Assembly: GCF_006152115.1 (NCBI RefSeq)
Contig: NZ_VDFU01000010.1
Coordinates: 62,001-126,000 of the forward strand
Reading direction: 5' to 3'
DNA from: Rubellimicrobium rubrum
GTDB lineage: Bacteria; Pseudomonadota; Alphaproteobacteria; Rhodobacterales; Rhodobacteraceae
DNA: 64,000 nt
Of the stretch, positions 37,002 through 45,163 are shown one piece after another; the first letter of the stretch is position 1; each line of letters opens with the position of its first letter. Below the pieces are notes generated by a model, which saw only the letters and a list, made by a program, of their open reading frames with translations, did not search any database and was not told the DNA's origin. Both the position numbers and the translations under genes were made by a program.

Positions 37002-38897
37002 TTAACAGAACCTCGACAGAAGGGTCGTCCAGCAATCCAAGACCGCGTCGTCGGCGTAGCGGCCGAGGCGCGTCCGCAGGCGCTCCTTGACGCCTAGCGA
37101 GAGGCGGACCTTCCAGTCCTGGGCGAGGTCGAAGCCCTCCGCCTGGGCCCAGGCCCTGATCTGCGGCACGATGGGCTGAGCCGGGTCGTGCGCGTCCTCG
37201 AAGGGACGTCCGGCTCGGCGCTCCATCCGGTCGAGCACCTCGACGATCAGCTCGGGCGGCATGAGGTCCTCGACCTCGGTCCCCATCTTGCCTGCGAGAA
37301 CCTCGTCGGTGGTGATGACGCGGTCCGTGAACCCCGCGTAGAGGTCCTCGCGCAGGGCCCTCGCGGCCTGCTGGCCTGCCTGGTCGCCGTCGAGAAGCAC
37401 GAAGGGCAGGACGTCGTCGCGGCCCATGAGGATCGCTGCGATGAGCTTCGCGGTTCGGGCTCCGCCGGATGGCGGGAACACCAACTCAGCCTTGGGCGCG
37501 ATCCTACCCTGCCCGATCAGGGCGTTCTTGATCCCCGACAGGTAGTGCTGGTCCGAAGGCCCCTCGACGATCACAGGCGTGCAACCAAGCAGGAGGCTCT
37601 CGGCGACAGTCAGGTTGAGGGCCGAGTGGACCGCATAGGTCGCGCCGGCATCCCGCTCCCCCCCTTGGCGGCGTGCCTGCCCCAAGTCGCTAGAAGCGGC
37701 CGTGCCGCCGTCGGCCGCTACGAAGACCTTGCGGACACGGTCGAGACGGTCGCCGTCGATCAGGAAGGGCGAGTGGGTGGTGAAGAGGAGCTGGTTGGTT
37801 GATGCGAGGCCGTCGAAGAAAGCCGACAGGTCGCGCTGGGCGAGGGGATGTAGAGAGTGGCCAGGCTCATCGAGGAGCACGACGGCGTTCTCATGGCTGG
37901 CCTCGCTCTCGTAGGTGAAGACCAAGAAAAAGCTGAGGAACCACTGCAGGCCCGCGCTGCGGTTCTCCAGCTCAATCTCCTCGGGACGGCGCGCGTCGGA
38001 CACGAAGATGCGGAAGTAGTTGCCATCCGCAACCAAGCGGAAACGGTAGTCGCCCTGCTTCCACCACTCCTTGAAGCTCCGGGTCAGCTTGGCGGAGGCC
38101 GACTGGAGGAGGGCCTGGCGCTCGCGGAGCTGCTCATCGTCTCGCACGATCTCCGCTTCGGTCTTCGCGTCCGAGGTCGTGACGTTGCCGTAGTAGTCCC
38201 TCGTTTGCGTGACGCCGGTGGCGCGCCCTAGCTCCAGCACCTCCTCGGGGCTGAGGCCCACGAGCTTAAAAAGCACCTTGAGCGTACGCGCCTTGGCCGC
38301 CTCCTTCTGGCCGAGGTCCGTGCGCTTCAGGTTCTCAACGACCTGCGGCAGGTATATCTGCGCATCGAGGTTGCCGTAGTTGGAGTAGTAGACGAAGGCG
38401 GGAAGCCGCCTTTGTAGCTCATCGAAGAGATCTGGTCCCTTGGTTGTCGCCGCGACGGCGTCAGCTTCACCCTCCTCGTTGGCAGTCACTACGCCGGGCC
38501 TAGCGAGAGCACCTAGGAGATTGAACCCAGGGGCATCGGGAAACCTGAAGAGGTAGCGCCCGTCAAAGTCCCTTATCACCTCCAGGGTCGCGGTCGTGTT
38601 GGGGTCGGCCCCGTGCCGCTCGGCGAGGGCGCGCTCGTCAGGATCCAGCTCGAAGACGCAGACGATGAAGTCGTGCTCGCCGGGACTCGCGCGCATCTCG
38701 GCGAAGTGCGCGCGCGGCATGTCGTCGAGGATGCTGATCGCCCCGTCGCCCGACGGGTTGAGCTTCCACAAGGGTAGCAACAGGTTGGTCTTGCCAGCCT
38801 CGTTCTCGCCGATCAGAGCGGTAACGTCGGAGACGTCGATCCAACCGCTATCGACCACGGAGCGGAACTGGGTGACGCGAAACTTCCTGAGCTGCAT
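37002..38897 (-). CDS. OLD-family ATPase-TOPRIM nuclease
   Basis: ATG at the complement of 38895-38897 gives 631 residues. The N-terminal ABC-type ATPase has Walker A GENEAGKTN near residue 30, a signature helix (NRSAGLQWF) and Walker B VVLLDEPGHSLHPLA. The C-terminal TOPRIM has the Glu of VIVEGPSDQHYL and the Asp pair of LLDGDQAG. This is a stand-alone OLD (overcoming lysogenization defect) type nuclease, known to act in phage exclusion or DNA repair. There is no UvrD-like helicase next to it, so Gabija is not supported. HigA lies 105 bases upstream on the same strand. Confidence 0.88.
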   Translation of the reverse strand: MQLRKFRVTQFRSVVDSGWIDVSDVTALIGENEAGKTNLLLPLWKLNPSGDGAISILDDMPRAHFAEMRASPGEHDFIVCVFELDPDERALAERHGADPNTTATLEVIRDFDGRYLFRFPDAPGFNLLGALARPGVVTANEEGEADAVAATTKGPDLFDELQRRLPAFVYYSNYGNLDAQIYLPQVVENLKRTDLGQKEAAKARTLKVLFKLVGLSPEEVLELGRATGVTQTRDYYGNVTTSDAKTEAEIVRDDEQLRERQALLQSASAKLTRSFKEWWKQGDYRFRLVADGNYFRIFVSDARRPEEIELENRSAGLQWFLSFFLVFTYESEASHENAVVLLDEPGHSLHPLAQRDLSAFFDGLASTNQLLFTTHSPFLIDGDRLDRVRKVFVAADGGTAASSDLGQARRQGGERDAGATYAVHSALNLTVAESLLLGCTPVIVEGPSDQHYLSGIKNALIGQGRIAPKAELVFPPSGGARTAKLIAAILMGRDDVLPFVLLDGDQAGQQAARALREDLYAGFTDRVITTDEVLAGKMGTEVEDLMPPELIVEVLDRMERRAGRPFEDAHDPAQPIVPQIRAWAQAEGFDLAQDWKVRLSLGVKERLRTRLGRYADDAVLDCWTTLLSRFC

Positions 38898-39002
38898 TCG
38901 TGATCCACATGTTCGGCGACCTGGCACTTAGCCTAGTGCAGTTCAGGCTGAGGGAGGTCGTTGAGCTGGTAGCCAGACAACCGTGTCGCTTCTGGCCCTT
39001 CT

Positions 39003-39287
39003 CTACGCAGCCCGCCTCGGCAACCGGCGCACGGCCTCGCCCGCCTCCTGCTCGGCCTGCACCAGCTCCCACTGTGCCTGGAGGTTGAGCCAGAACTGCG
39101 GCTCCATCCCGAACCAATGGCCGAGGCGCAGCGCTGTGTCGCCGGTGACGCCCCGCTTGCCCGCGATGATCTGGCTGACGCGGTTCGGCGGCACGGCGAT
39201 CTGGCGCGCGAACTCCGTGGGGGTGATCCCCAGCTCCTCCAGCTCGTCCTTCAGGACGGCCCCGGGATGGACGGCTCGCATGAACAT
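39003..39287 (-). CDS. higA: HigA antitoxin (XRE family)
   Basis: The 94-residue protein begins MFMRAVHPG and has the HigA layout: VHPGAVLKDELEELGITPTEFARQI, then PPNRVSQIIAGKRGVTGDTALRLGHWFG, an XRE-type HTH, followed by PQFWLNLQAQWEL. It binds HigB and represses its own operon. A strong AAGGAGG precedes the ATG. It lies 17 bases after higB, the toxin-first order typical of HigBA. Confidence 0.95.
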   Translation of the reverse strand: MFMRAVHPGAVLKDELEELGITPTEFARQIAVPPNRVSQIIAGKRGVTGDTALRLGHWFGMEPQFWLNLQAQWELVQAEQEAGEAVRRLPRRAA

Positions 39288-39304
39288 AGGTGACCCTCCT
39301 TGGC

Positions 39305-39589
39305 CTAGTGGTAGTCCACGATCTCGACCGCACTGGGGCCTGCCTGCCCGTCCGGCCACTCGAAGCACACGCGCCACTGGTCGTTGACACGGATCGACCA
39401 TTGCCCGGCCCGATCCCCCCTGAGCGCCTCCAGCCGGTTGCTGGGCAACGCCCGCAAGGCGTCGAGAGACGGCGCGGCGTCGAGGATGGCGAGCCGCTTG
39501 GCCGCCTGCGCCTCGATGCCTGAGAATGCCTTCACGAACTCGCCCCCGGCGAACCGCTCCGTCTTCTTGTCGCGGTAGCCCAGGATCAT
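39305..39589 (-). CDS. higB: HigB toxin (RelE-like mRNA interferase)
   Basis: The 94-residue protein has the RelE/HigB fold: MILGYRDKKTERFAGGEF at the start, AAKRLAILDAA and LRALPSNRLEALRGDRAGQWSIRVNDQWRVCFEW with the conserved basic and Trp residues of the active site. HigB cuts mRNA on the ribosome. It is the first gene of the pair, ahead of higA and the OLD nuclease on the same strand. Confidence 0.95.
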   Translation of the reverse strand: MILGYRDKKTERFAGGEFVKAFSGIEAQAAKRLAILDAAPSLDALRALPSNRLEALRGDRAGQWSIRVNDQWRVCFEWPDGQAGPSAVEIVDYH

Positions 39590-39609
39590 AGACAGAATAG
39601 GTAGCGACC

Positions 39610-39626
39610 TTGACGGTGTACGTCAA
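39610..39626 (-). promoter_or_regulatory. Inverted repeat upstream of higB, likely HigA operator
   Basis: A perfect 6-bp inverted repeat with 5-bp spacer, TTGACG-gtgta-CGTCAA, ends 21 bases before the higB start. On the minus strand TTGACG could also serve as a -35 box. Position and symmetry suit autorepression by HigA. Confidence 0.55.
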
Positions 39627-39901
39627 TCGTCAACGGGCGCATGTGGAATGGTGGCAGTGGTCAGAAGGTCACGAATTCTGCTACGCTCAAGTCAGGCCGA
39701 GATGGATGTCGCTGCCTGTGCAAACCTGCTGGGTCGCCCCTTCCAAAGCTCCATACGTCGGGATGCTGGCCCGCTCGCGCCTGGCACGAACGTCGAGCAG
39801 GATAGCCATGTCCGGCCCAGCTCGTCCCAGAGCGTGCCGCCCCAGCCGTTCAGGCATACGATCCTTAAGCCCAGCTCCTTCGATGGGCAGGGAAGACCGA
39901 C

Positions 39902-40372
39902 ATGCCACCTGTTACCATCCGCCCGCTGCGCCCTGACGATGGACCGCACGCAGCGCGGGTCTTCTTCGACGCCGTGCGCGAGGGCACCCGGGCGCACTAC
40001 ACCGAGGCGCAGCGGCGGGCCTGGGCGGGCGAGCCTCCCGGCCCGGACAGCTGGCGCGACCGGCTCTGGGGCGTGGAGGGCTTCGCGGCCGAGGAGGAGG
40101 GCCGGCTCGTGGGCTTCATGACGATCGCCGGGACGGGGTACATCGACATGGCCTTCGTGGCGCCCGCGGCCTTGGGCCGGGGCGTGGGCTGGCGGCTCTA
40201 CCGCGCCGTGGAGGGAAGGGCGCGGGAGCTTGGCGCCTCGGTGCTCACGACGGAGGCGAGCCGGATGGCCCGGCCGTTCTTCGAGCGGCAGGGTTTGTCG
40301 GTGATCGCGGAGCAGGTCGTGGTCATCCGCGGCGTGGTGCTGACCAACTACTGGATGCGGAAGGTGCTGTGA
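39902..40372 (+). CDS. GNAT acetyltransferase
   Basis: The 156-residue single-domain GNAT protein has the acetyl-CoA loop VAPAALGRGVGWRLYR, an early TIRPLRPDDGPH and a late RPFFERQGLSVIAEQ typical of the C-terminal motif B. The substrate cannot be told. It starts 313 bases from higB in the opposite direction and is followed by structured repeat copy C. Confidence 0.88.
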   Translation: MPPVTIRPLRPDDGPHAARVFFDAVREGTRAHYTEAQRRAWAGEPPGPDSWRDRLWGVEGFAAEEEGRLVGFMTIAGTGYIDMAFVAPAALGRGVGWRLYRAVEGRARELGASVLTTEASRMARPFFERQGLSVIAEQVVVIRGVVLTNYWMRKVL

Positions 40373-40454
40373 GCCGCGGCGTGCAGGTCGGCAAGGGCGC
40401 AAACGAGTGGCTCCACTTCAGCAGAATTCTTGAATTGTTGGCTGGTGACGGCGC

Positions 40455-40586
40455 GGGAGGCCCGGTCCAGGGGTCCCGCAGGCCCGCCCGGGGCCGAGGA
40501 CAATCCTGGACGGGGCCGGAGCGTCCCATGCTTTCCTATGTTCCTTCGGTGGCCTGCCATCCGAAGGGACTGCCCCGCGGCGAGCA
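40455..40586 (+). repeat. Structured dispersed repeat, copy C
   Basis: Outer stem 40459-40471 with 40505-40517 pairs at 12 of 13. The second stem, 40540-40549 with 40561-40570, has 10 pairs, one G-U. It shares the GGCCCGGTCCAGG start, TCCCGCAGGC and the GGGACTGCCCCGCGGCGAGC end with copies A and B. It lies 83 bases after the GNAT gene. Confidence 0.78.
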
Positions 40587-40622
40587 ATCTTTCTTGACGG
40601 CGCGGCTCCAGCGGCAAGCCCC

Positions 40623-40639
40623 GGGGGCTGTCTGCCCCC
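40623..40639 (+). terminator. GC-rich hairpin with ggatattt tail
   Basis: GGGGGC and GCCCCC pair around a 5-nt loop, followed by agtccccggaggatatttgacgaagg. I recall similar hairpin-plus-tail sequences after many genes in Rhodobacterales. It directly follows structured repeat C and may end transcription from the GNAT gene. Confidence 0.45.
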
Positions 40640-40908
40640 AGTCCCCGGAGGATATTTGACGAAGGTGAAAGGCAGACAGCTCTGCTCGCGCACAGGATCC
40701 TTGCACGACCAAGTGGGCCACTGCGGCAGGCACGAGGGAGGCGTTTGCTGGACACAAGATCACCGGACACAGTTTCCGAACGCCAGAAGGCAGCTCGATA
40801 CCTTCCACAGTTCCCTCTGCCCGGGATGTCCGGACAGGGTCGTCTGGCAAACACCTCGTGTGTCGTTCCTAGGCTGCGCCCAGCTGCTCTGACGTCGCAT
40901 GAACGAAG

Positions 40909-42615
40909 CTAGTGCTGGGTGGGCCGTTGTTGTTCGTTCTGGGCCTCTGCCATGGCTACACTCAATGCAGCCGCAAGTTCATCCAGACGATACGGCTTGG
41001 ACAGGATGCGAACCCGTTCCGCTTCGGCCTGCCGTTTGGCTGCTTCGGCGTAACCGCTGGTCAGGAGCACGGGCAACCCGCGACGGCGCGATCGGATCTC
41101 ACGGGCGAGGTCCACACCATTCATCCCGCCCGGCATCATGATGTCCGAGAACACCACATCCACTCGGCGCCCGTTGGCCAAGGCCCCGAGCGCGGCTGCG
41201 GCACTCGCAGCCCGGGTCACCTCATAGCCGAGCTGCTGAAGCATCTGGCCCACCAGCTCGGCGACCTCATCGTCGTCCTCGACGAGGAGCACGCAGCCAG
41301 TTCCCCCGGGATGCTGTCGCTCGACGTGGAGGTCGACCAGATGATGCTGATCGGCTGCGGGCTGCTCCTCGGTCCGGGGCAGATACAGGCTGATGGTGGT
41401 GCCGCGGCTTACCTCGCTGTCGATCTGAACACGTCCCCCGGACTGGGTGGCGAAGCCATGGACCTGCGCAAGTCCAAGGCCGGATCCCTTGCCGATGTCC
41501 TTGGTCGTGAAGAACGGCTCGAAGACCCGGGCGCGCACCTCGGGCGTCATCCCTGTGCCGGTGTCGGTAATCGAAAGGCAGACATAGTCGCCGGCTTGGC
41601 TGTCGACCCGGCACCCAGGGCAGTTCTCGGCTCTCACGACGATGGTCCCGCCGTTCGGCATCGCGTCCCGTGCGTTCACGGCGAGGTTCAGCACCACGAG
41701 CTCCAACTCGCCGGGGTCTACCTCAACGGGCCAGAGATCGTCCGCGAAGGCGAACTCCACATGCACATCGCCCCTGAGACTGCGGTCGAGCAGCTCGCGC
41801 ATGCCGCCGATCTGGCGCACAACGTCCACAGGCTCGGGCTTGAGCTCTTGCCGCCGCGAGAAGGCCAGAAGCTGACGGGTCAGCCCGGCACCGCGTTGCG
41901 CCGCCTGCTGCATACCTTCGATCAGCCGCTCCTGGCGGTCCGGGTGGGCACCCTTTTTGAGCATCTCCAAGCCCCCCGAGACCACCATCAGGAGGTTGTT
42001 GAAGTCGTGCGCGACGCCGCCCGTGAGCTGGCCGATGGCCTCGATCTTCTGCGCTTGGCGAAGGACCTCCTCCACGCGGGCGCGTTCCTCCATCTGGGTG
42101 CGCAACTCGGCGTTCGCTTTCTCCAGCTCGCGCGTACGCTCCGCGACGAGATCTTCCAACTCCTGAGCGGCTCGCTCACGGGCCGCCAGCAACGCGCGCA
42201 CCTCGTACTGACGTTCGCGCGCCCGCACGGCCGTCTGGATCGTGCTCGTGAGCGTGATCGGCTGGATGGGCCGCTCGAGAAGCGACACGTTGCGCAGCGC
42301 CCCGACCAGCCTCTGGCGCCAAGCCATCACGGCGGGCTGCTCCTGATGGCTGGTCAGCACGACGAACGGCAGGTCCGACCAGGCGGGCTGACCCTCGACC
42401 CATTCGGTCAACGGCCCGGTCTCCTGTCCGAAAAGGCCCTCCTCGGCGATGAACACGGCCGCGGCGCCCGTCCCGATTGCATCCAGCAAGCTCGCAAGAC
42501 TGGCGCAGACCTCCACGTCCAGGCCAGCGCGGCGCAGCAGATGCGCCGATGCGGCTCCGTCCCGACCAATGGGCGCGAAGATCAGAACGCGGGTGTCGGG
42601 ATCAGCGGGCCCCAT
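40909..42615 (-). CDS. Hybrid histidine kinase with pseudo-receiver
   Basis: The 568-residue protein begins with a receiver-like domain (about 8-125) in which the usual phospho-Asp position reads VFIAEEG, so it cannot be phosphorylated normally. A coiled coil (about 130-190), a HisKA/HATPase with phospho-His in [11 protein letters not shown] and [19 protein letters not shown], and a C-terminal receiver with Asp in [10 protein letters not shown] follow. It is soluble. It overlaps by 14 bases the KaiC-like gene upstream, so both act together. The pseudo-receiver plus kinase recalls the CikA architecture of clock input, but this is only a resemblance. Confidence 0.9.
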   Translation of the reverse strand: MGPADPDTRVLIFAPIGRDGAASAHLLRRAGLDVEVCASLASLLDAIGTGAAAVFIAEEGLFGQETGPLTEWVEGQPAWSDLPFVVLTSHQEQPAVMAWRQRLVGALRNVSLLERPIQPITLTSTIQTAVRARERQYEVRALLAARERAAQELEDLVAERTRELEKANAELRTQMEERARVEEVLRQAQKIEAIGQLTGGVAHDFNNLLMVVSGGLEMLKKGAHPDRQERLIEGMQQAAQRGAGLTRQLLAFSRRQELKPEPVDVVRQIGGMRELLDRSLRGDVHVEFAFADDLWPVEVDPGELELVVLNLAVNARDAMPNGGTIVVRAENCPGCRVDSQAGDYVCLSITDTGTGMTPEVRARVFEPFFTTKDIGKGSGLGLAQVHGFATQSGGRVQIDSEVSRGTTISLYLPRTEEQPAADQHHLVDLHVERQHPGGTGCVLLVEDDDEVAELVGQMLQQLGYEVTRAASAAAALGALANGRRVDVVFSDIMMPGGMNGVDLAREIRSRRRGLPVLLTSGYAEAAKRQAEAERVRILSKPYRLDELAAALSVAMAEAQNEQQRPTQH

Positions 42616-44125
42616 TCTCCTCGCCCGGCATGAGAGGGATCTTGTCCCCGTGATACTCGGGAGTGCCGGAGAAGATGCCGCTGAACTCCCTGAGCGGCGG
42701 CCCGAGGCTGATCCCCTGAGGGCTCAAGCGGAACTCTCGGATGGAGTGCTCGTGATCGCCGCTCCGCTTCTTGACCACCGAGAGCGCGCGCCGGACCGTC
42801 CCGGCCACCTCGAAGTAGCGCAGCATCAGCACCGAGTCGCTCAGATAGCTGATGTCAAGGGGCGTATCCATCGGGCCCACAAGCCCGTGCTGGGCCAGCA
42901 CCAGGATCGTGAGCACGCCCTGCTGGCCGAGGTAGCTCAAGAGCTCGTGCATCTGCAGGATGAGGAAGCGCTCGTCAGGCATGGCGTTCAGGTAGCCATT
43001 GAGGCTGTCGATGATGACGACACGCGCGCCGTCGTCCTCCACGCTGCGCCGCACGTTGGCTGCGAACTGCCCCGGCGCCATCTCGGCGGGATCGATCTGC
43101 TGGAAGCGGATCCGGCCCGAGTCCAAGTGCTCTTGGAGTGGTAAACCCAGGGTTCGAGCCCGAGCCTCAACGGTCCCGCGACCCTCGTCAAAGGCGAAGA
43201 AGACGGCATGCTCACCACGTTCTGCCGCCGCGATGACGTAGGTCAGGGCGAGGGAAGACTTGCCCACTCCCGCCGCGCCGATGAGAAGCGCATTCGTGCC
43301 GCGCTCCAGCCCGCCGCCGAGGAGCTTGTCGAGCTCGGCGTTCCCGCTTGGGGTGAACTCGCCCACGAACGACTTGTGGTGTTCCGCCGCGACCAGCCGG
43401 GGGAAGATGTTGAGGCCGCCCTTCTCGATGGTGAAGTCGTGGAAACCGCCTCGGAACTGGATGCCGCGCATCTTCACGACCCGGAGGCGCCGCCGCTCGG
43501 CGCCGTAGTCGATGGCGAGCTGCTCGAGGAGCACCACGCCGTGCGAGATGGAGTGAAGCTGGAGGTCATCTTGCTGAGCCGAGAGGTCGTCCAGCAGGAC
43601 GACCGTGCAGTTCCGGCTGGTAAAGAAGTGCTTAAGCGCAAGGATTTGCCGGCGGTAGCGGAGCGGGCTCTGTGCCAGGAGGCGCAGCTCGGACAGGCTG
43701 TCGAGGACCACCCGGGTCGGGTTGAGCCGCTCGACCTGCTCGAAGATGAGCTTCGTGGTCTCGCTCAGCTCCATCTCGGCCGGGTGGAACACCGTAAGTT
43801 CGCGCTCGGGGTCGAGCGTTGTCTCGGGCGGCACCAACTCAAAGATGTCGAGACCGTCCAGCGACCAGCCGTGGCGCCTGGCCACGAGGCTCAGCTCGCG
43901 CTGGGTCTCGGACAAGGTGATGTAGAGCACGCGCTCGCCTTGCCGGACGCCCTCCAGCAGGAACTGCAGCGCGATGGTCGTCTTACCGGTGCCGGGGCGG
44001 CCCTCGTAAAGGTAGAGGCGGTTTGCGTCGACGCCGCCGCCCAGGATGTCGTCGAGACCTGCGCTGCCGGTGGAGATGCGGGGCGAGTCTTCGTCCAAGT
44101 CGTCATCCGTCAGCATGCTGGCCAT
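42602..44125 (-). CDS. kaiC: KaiC-like dual-RecA ATPase
   Basis: The 507-residue protein has two RecA-type KaiC domains, close to the length of cyanobacterial KaiC. The first has GLDDILGGGV and Walker A GRPGTGKTT, the second ELDKLLGGGL and Walker A GAAGVGKSS. Each has Walker B-type segments (VVLDSLSEL and VVIIDSLNGY). The C-terminus KKRSGDHEHSIREF is the KaiC signature. No kaiA or kaiB is present in the window, so this is one of the KaiC proteins that work in signalling or stress outside a full clock. It overlaps a hybrid kinase gene downstream. Confidence 0.92.
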   Translation of the reverse strand: MASMLTDDDLDEDSPRISTGSAGLDDILGGGVDANRLYLYEGRPGTGKTTIALQFLLEGVRQGERVLYITLSETQRELSLVARRHGWSLDGLDIFELVPPETTLDPERELTVFHPAEMELSETTKLIFEQVERLNPTRVVLDSLSELRLLAQSPLRYRRQILALKHFFTSRNCTVVLLDDLSAQQDDLQLHSISHGVVLLEQLAIDYGAERRRLRVVKMRGIQFRGGFHDFTIEKGGLNIFPRLVAAEHHKSFVGEFTPSGNAELDKLLGGGLERGTNALLIGAAGVGKSSLALTYVIAAAERGEHAVFFAFDEGRGTVEARARTLGLPLQEHLDSGRIRFQQIDPAEMAPGQFAANVRRSVEDDGARVVIIDSLNGYLNAMPDERFLILQMHELLSYLGQQGVLTILVLAQHGLVGPMDTPLDISYLSDSVLMLRYFEVAGTVRRALSVVKKRSGDHEHSIREFRLSPQGISLGPPLREFSGIFSGTPEYHGDKIPLMPGEENGAR

Positions 44126-44593
44126 CGCCCTACTCCGTCCTGTGCTGCTCCCCCCTCACCCATGTGGGACGGACCACTGCGCCCTAGCGCCGAAAGTGAT
44201 GCAAGGCTTTGCCGCTGCCGGCCCAAGCTAACCAACAACAAGCCATGCTGGAAGCCGCTTTGGCTGTCGTCATGCTACCTTATGTTTGCAGGACCCGGCG
44301 GCTGTCCAGCGAACATCAATAACGGGCCGTCGCGCGAAGATCGTGATCTCCTTCTAAGGTGGCAAGCCAAGTCTCGTCAGTACCTTGGCTTGTACGCAAG
44401 TCAGGTGCGGAACTGACTCGATGTGAGGTCTCGGGGGCTCCCGCTGTCGTTCCGAGAACGCCTTCGTTGATGCTGGACGCGGCGGCGATCCAAGACGTAC
44501 TCCATGGACGGCTTGCGTGAGGTCTGACAAGGCTTGCCCGGGGCGTCCCGCAAGCGGCCGATTGCGGGACGGCGACGACAAAGGGAGGCGGTC
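44126..44593. other. Divergent intergenic region
   Basis: About 470 bases between the KaiC-like gene and the serine recombinase, which are divergent. It must hold promoters for both and contains the 10-bp inverted repeat at 44544-44571. No further gene is recognised. Confidence 0.5.
44544..44571 (+). repeat. 10-bp perfect inverted repeat upstream of recombinase
   Basis: CGTCCCGCAA and TTGCGGGACG form a perfect inverted repeat with an 8-bp spacer, 22 bases before the recombinase ATG. It could be a leader hairpin, an operator or part of a recombination site. No T-run follows. Confidence 0.65.
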
Positions 44594-45163
44594 ATGGGGG
44601 CGGTGCTGGGCTACGCGAGGGTGAGCACAGGCGACCAGGACCTCACGGGCCAGCGGCTGCGGCTTGAGGCCGCCGGCGCCATCCGCATCTTCGAGGACGT
44701 ACGCTCCGGCAAGGCCCTGGACCAGGAGGGCCTCCGGGCGCTCCTCGACTACGCGCGTCCCAGTGACACACTAGCCGTGGTGCGCCTGGACCGGCTGGGG
44801 CGCTCGCTCAATGAGCTCCTCGCGATCGTGGAGGAGCTGAAAGGTCGGGGCGTGAGCCTCCTGAGCCTGGAGGAGCGGATCGACACAAGCAGCGCCGCGG
44901 GCGAACTCGTGTTCCATGTGTTCGGCGCCATCGCCCACTTCGAGCGCCGGCTCATCGCCGAGCGCACCCGCGACGGGATCGCCGCCGCGCGCGCCAAGGG
45001 CAAGCGGCCCGGCCGCCAGCCCGTGGACCGCGACAAGGTGGCGGCCGCGCTCACGCTCGTGGAGGCGGGGCTCTCGCCCACGCAGGCCGCGCGGCAGGTG
45101 GGCCTGGGCCGCGCCACCGTATACCGCGAGATGGCTCTGACCGGCGTGAGGAGGAGCGCGTGA
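44594..45163 (+). CDS. Serine recombinase (resolvase/invertase)
   Basis: ATG 44594 follows GGGAGG and gives 189 residues. The catalytic domain has the nucleophile Ser11 in YARVSTGDQDL, the arginines of RLDRLGRS, and the E-helix ending in LIAERTRDGIAAARAKGKRPGR; an HTH (GLSPTQAARQVGLGRATVYREM) closes it. It is a Tn3/Hin-type small serine recombinase. Its stop overlaps the GTG of the next gene, a hybrid kinase, which is an unusual pairing. No transposase is adjacent. Confidence 0.93.
   Translation: MGAVLGYARVSTGDQDLTGQRLRLEAAGAIRIFEDVRSGKALDQEGLRALLDYARPSDTLAVVRLDRLGRSLNELLAIVEELKGRGVSLLSLEERIDTSSAAGELVFHVFGAIAHFERRLIAERTRDGIAAARAKGKRPGRQPVDRDKVAAALTLVEAGLSPTQAARQVGLGRATVYREMALTGVRRSA

Larger units (their letters stand above)
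40373..40908. other. Intergenic region with repeat copy C
   Basis: About 535 bases between the GNAT gene and the hybrid kinase of the KaiC operon. Structured repeat copy C and a hairpin with a ccccggaggatattt tail occupy the first half. The second half shows no gene. Confidence 0.6.

Noticed and set aside
37002-38897. Assignment of the OLD-type nuclease as GajA of the Gabija system
   Set aside because: Gabija needs a neighbouring UvrD-like helicase (GajB), and none is present.
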